Shown: positions 46,556 to 47,240 of the stretch, piece by piece
Numbering within the stretch: position 1 is the first letter of the stretch
Layout of the letters: each line of letters begins with the position of its first letter
Source of the DNA: an uncultured Pseudomonas sp.
GTDB lineage: Bacteria; Pseudomonadota; Gammaproteobacteria; Pseudomonadales; Pseudomonadaceae
Reading direction: 5' to 3'
NCBI RefSeq assembly: GCF_946885885.1
Contig: NZ_CAMPHN010000019.1
Span: 1-47,240 of the forward strand
DNA length: 47,240 bases
The notes under the pieces: generated by a model
Seen by the model: the letters and a program-made list of their open reading frames with translations, nothing else
Told to the model about the DNA's origin: nothing
Database searches by the model: none
Program-made: the position numbers and the translations under genes

Positions 46556-47240
46556 ATGCGACCCGAACTTCTAAGCCCGTTACGTGTGGCCGGCGTCTAT
46601 GCCCTGTTCAGCGGCGCCTGGATACTGGGTAGCGACTACCTGCTGAATGCGTTAGCCGCCGACAGCGAGCAACTCAGCAACCTGCAAACGCTGAAAGGCC
46701 TGTTGTTCATTCTGCTCAGCAGCCTGCTGATATTCCTCCTCAGTTACCGCGACCGCCGCGCACAAGGGCGCCTGCTCGAAGAACTGGGCAGCAATACCCG
46801 CCTGCTGCAACAAACCCAGCACACGGCCGGCCTGGGCTACTGGCAATACGACGGACGCCTGCACTGGAGCGAGGAGGCCCTGCGGCTATTGGCGCGCCCC
46901 CCGGAGGATGGGTTCAGCAGCGCGGAGCAGTTGCTCGCCTGGCTGCACCCGGCCGAACGCCCAGCCGTGCAGCGTGCCTTGCAAGCCTTATTCGAAGAGC
47001 GGCAACCGCTATTGATCAGCGCCCGCCTCCACCAACCGCAACAGCCCTATTGCAGTTGGTTGCTGCTGCGCGGAGAGGTCGATAGCAGTGGCCAGATCCT
47101 CGGCACCGTGCAGGACATCAGCAACCAGAAGCGCGACGAAGCGGCGTTGCGCGAGAGCGAACAGCGCTTCCGTCAGCTCTTCGAACGCACCCCGCGCATC
47201 GCCGTGCAAGGCTACGACCGCGAACGCCGGGTGATCTATT
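46556..47240 (+). CDS. Membrane PAS-domain signalling protein, 3' end outside the window
   Basis: At least 228 residues. Two N-terminal membrane segments (about 10-30 and 46-63) are followed by a PAS domain (WQYDGRLHWSEEALRLLARP ... GTVQDISNQKRDE) and the start of a second PAS domain (ESEQRFRQLFERTPRIAVQG). The output domain is not in the window; a GGDEF/EAL or histidine kinase module is common after such a sensor. The ATG at 46556 has only a weak ribosome binding site. Confidence 0.8.
   Translation, partial: MRPELLSPLRVAGVYALFSGAWILGSDYLLNALAADSEQLSNLQTLKGLLFILLSSLLIFLLSYRDRRAQGRLLEELGSNTRLLQQTQHTAGLGYWQYDGRLHWSEEALRLLARPPEDGFSSAEQLLAWLHPAERPAVQRALQALFEERQPLLISARLHQPQQPYCSWLLLRGEVDSSGQILGTVQDISNQKRDEAALRESEQRFRQLFERTPRIAVQGYDRERRVIY

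Overview
The window comes from a high-GC gammaproteobacterium, almost certainly Pseudomonas or a very close relative. This rests on gene families and gene order. The order ampE-ampD-DUF1631-nadC-(pilin)-pilB-pilC-pilD-coaE-yacG-...-DUF1780-DUF3094-ndh-tRNAs-clpB-yfiH-rluD-bamD-PP0621-pilS-pilR is, as I recall it, the order around PA4520-PA4547 of P. aeruginosa PAO1. No database search was possible; gene names rest on motifs and remembered family sequences.

Layout. (1) 0.2-4.3 kb: an exported RoxA/MauG-like di-heme cytochrome c, release factor 3 (prfC), and a REP-associated tyrosine transposase with a perfect REP inverted pair 5 nt upstream of it. (2) 4.3-11.9 kb: the fructose phosphotransferase operon fruB-fruK-fruA on the minus strand. 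It diverges from its LacI-type regulator cra/fruR, which overlaps or abuts tatD; a Cra-type operator lies between fruB and cra. (3) 12-20.3 kb: a chemoreceptor, a Mak-type ROK fructokinase, ampD-ampE, a first DUF1631 gene and nadC. (4) 20.4-27.9 kb: the type IV pilus locus. On the minus strand, from the pilin outwards, it holds a 61-residue pilin, a 145-residue secreted six-cysteine protein, and a three-gene ABC transporter set. On the plus strand it holds pilB-pilC-pilD. (5) 28-33.2 kb: coaE-yacG, a cluster of palindromic repeats, small conserved genes, ndh, and a minus-strand tRNA operon (Asn-Pro-Lys). (6) 33.4-36.1 kb: a second DUF1631 gene followed by a c-di-GMP-type PilZ protein. (7) 36.4-45.3 kb: clpB with a heat-shock promoter, yfiH, rluD, bamD, a PP0621-type protein, and the PilS-PilR two-component system. 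(8) 45.4-47.2 kb: a copper chaperone, a DUF2946 protein, and the start of a PAS-type sensor that runs off the window.

The most interesting region is 20.4-24.0 kb. A typical Pseudomonas pilin is about 150 residues and carries a globular head. Here the gene encodes only the N-terminal helix (52 residues after the predicted leader). A separate secreted protein with its own signal peptide and ribosome binding site follows 18 nt later. This is the arrangement of the split PilA-N/PilA-C (Spc) pilins of Geobacter, and the pilin's helix resembles Geobacter PilA closely. An ABC ATPase, a membrane-anchored protein and an ABC permease follow on the same strand, recalling the PilGHI transporter of Myxococcus. 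A good sigma-54 promoter precedes the pilin, and its likely activator PilR is encoded at 44.0 kb. The reading is that this Pseudomonas builds a two-piece pilin, with an ABC system possibly serving its export or assembly.

Other themes are several palindromic repeat families in intergenic spaces and two ways of phosphorylating fructose (PTS and a free-sugar kinase).
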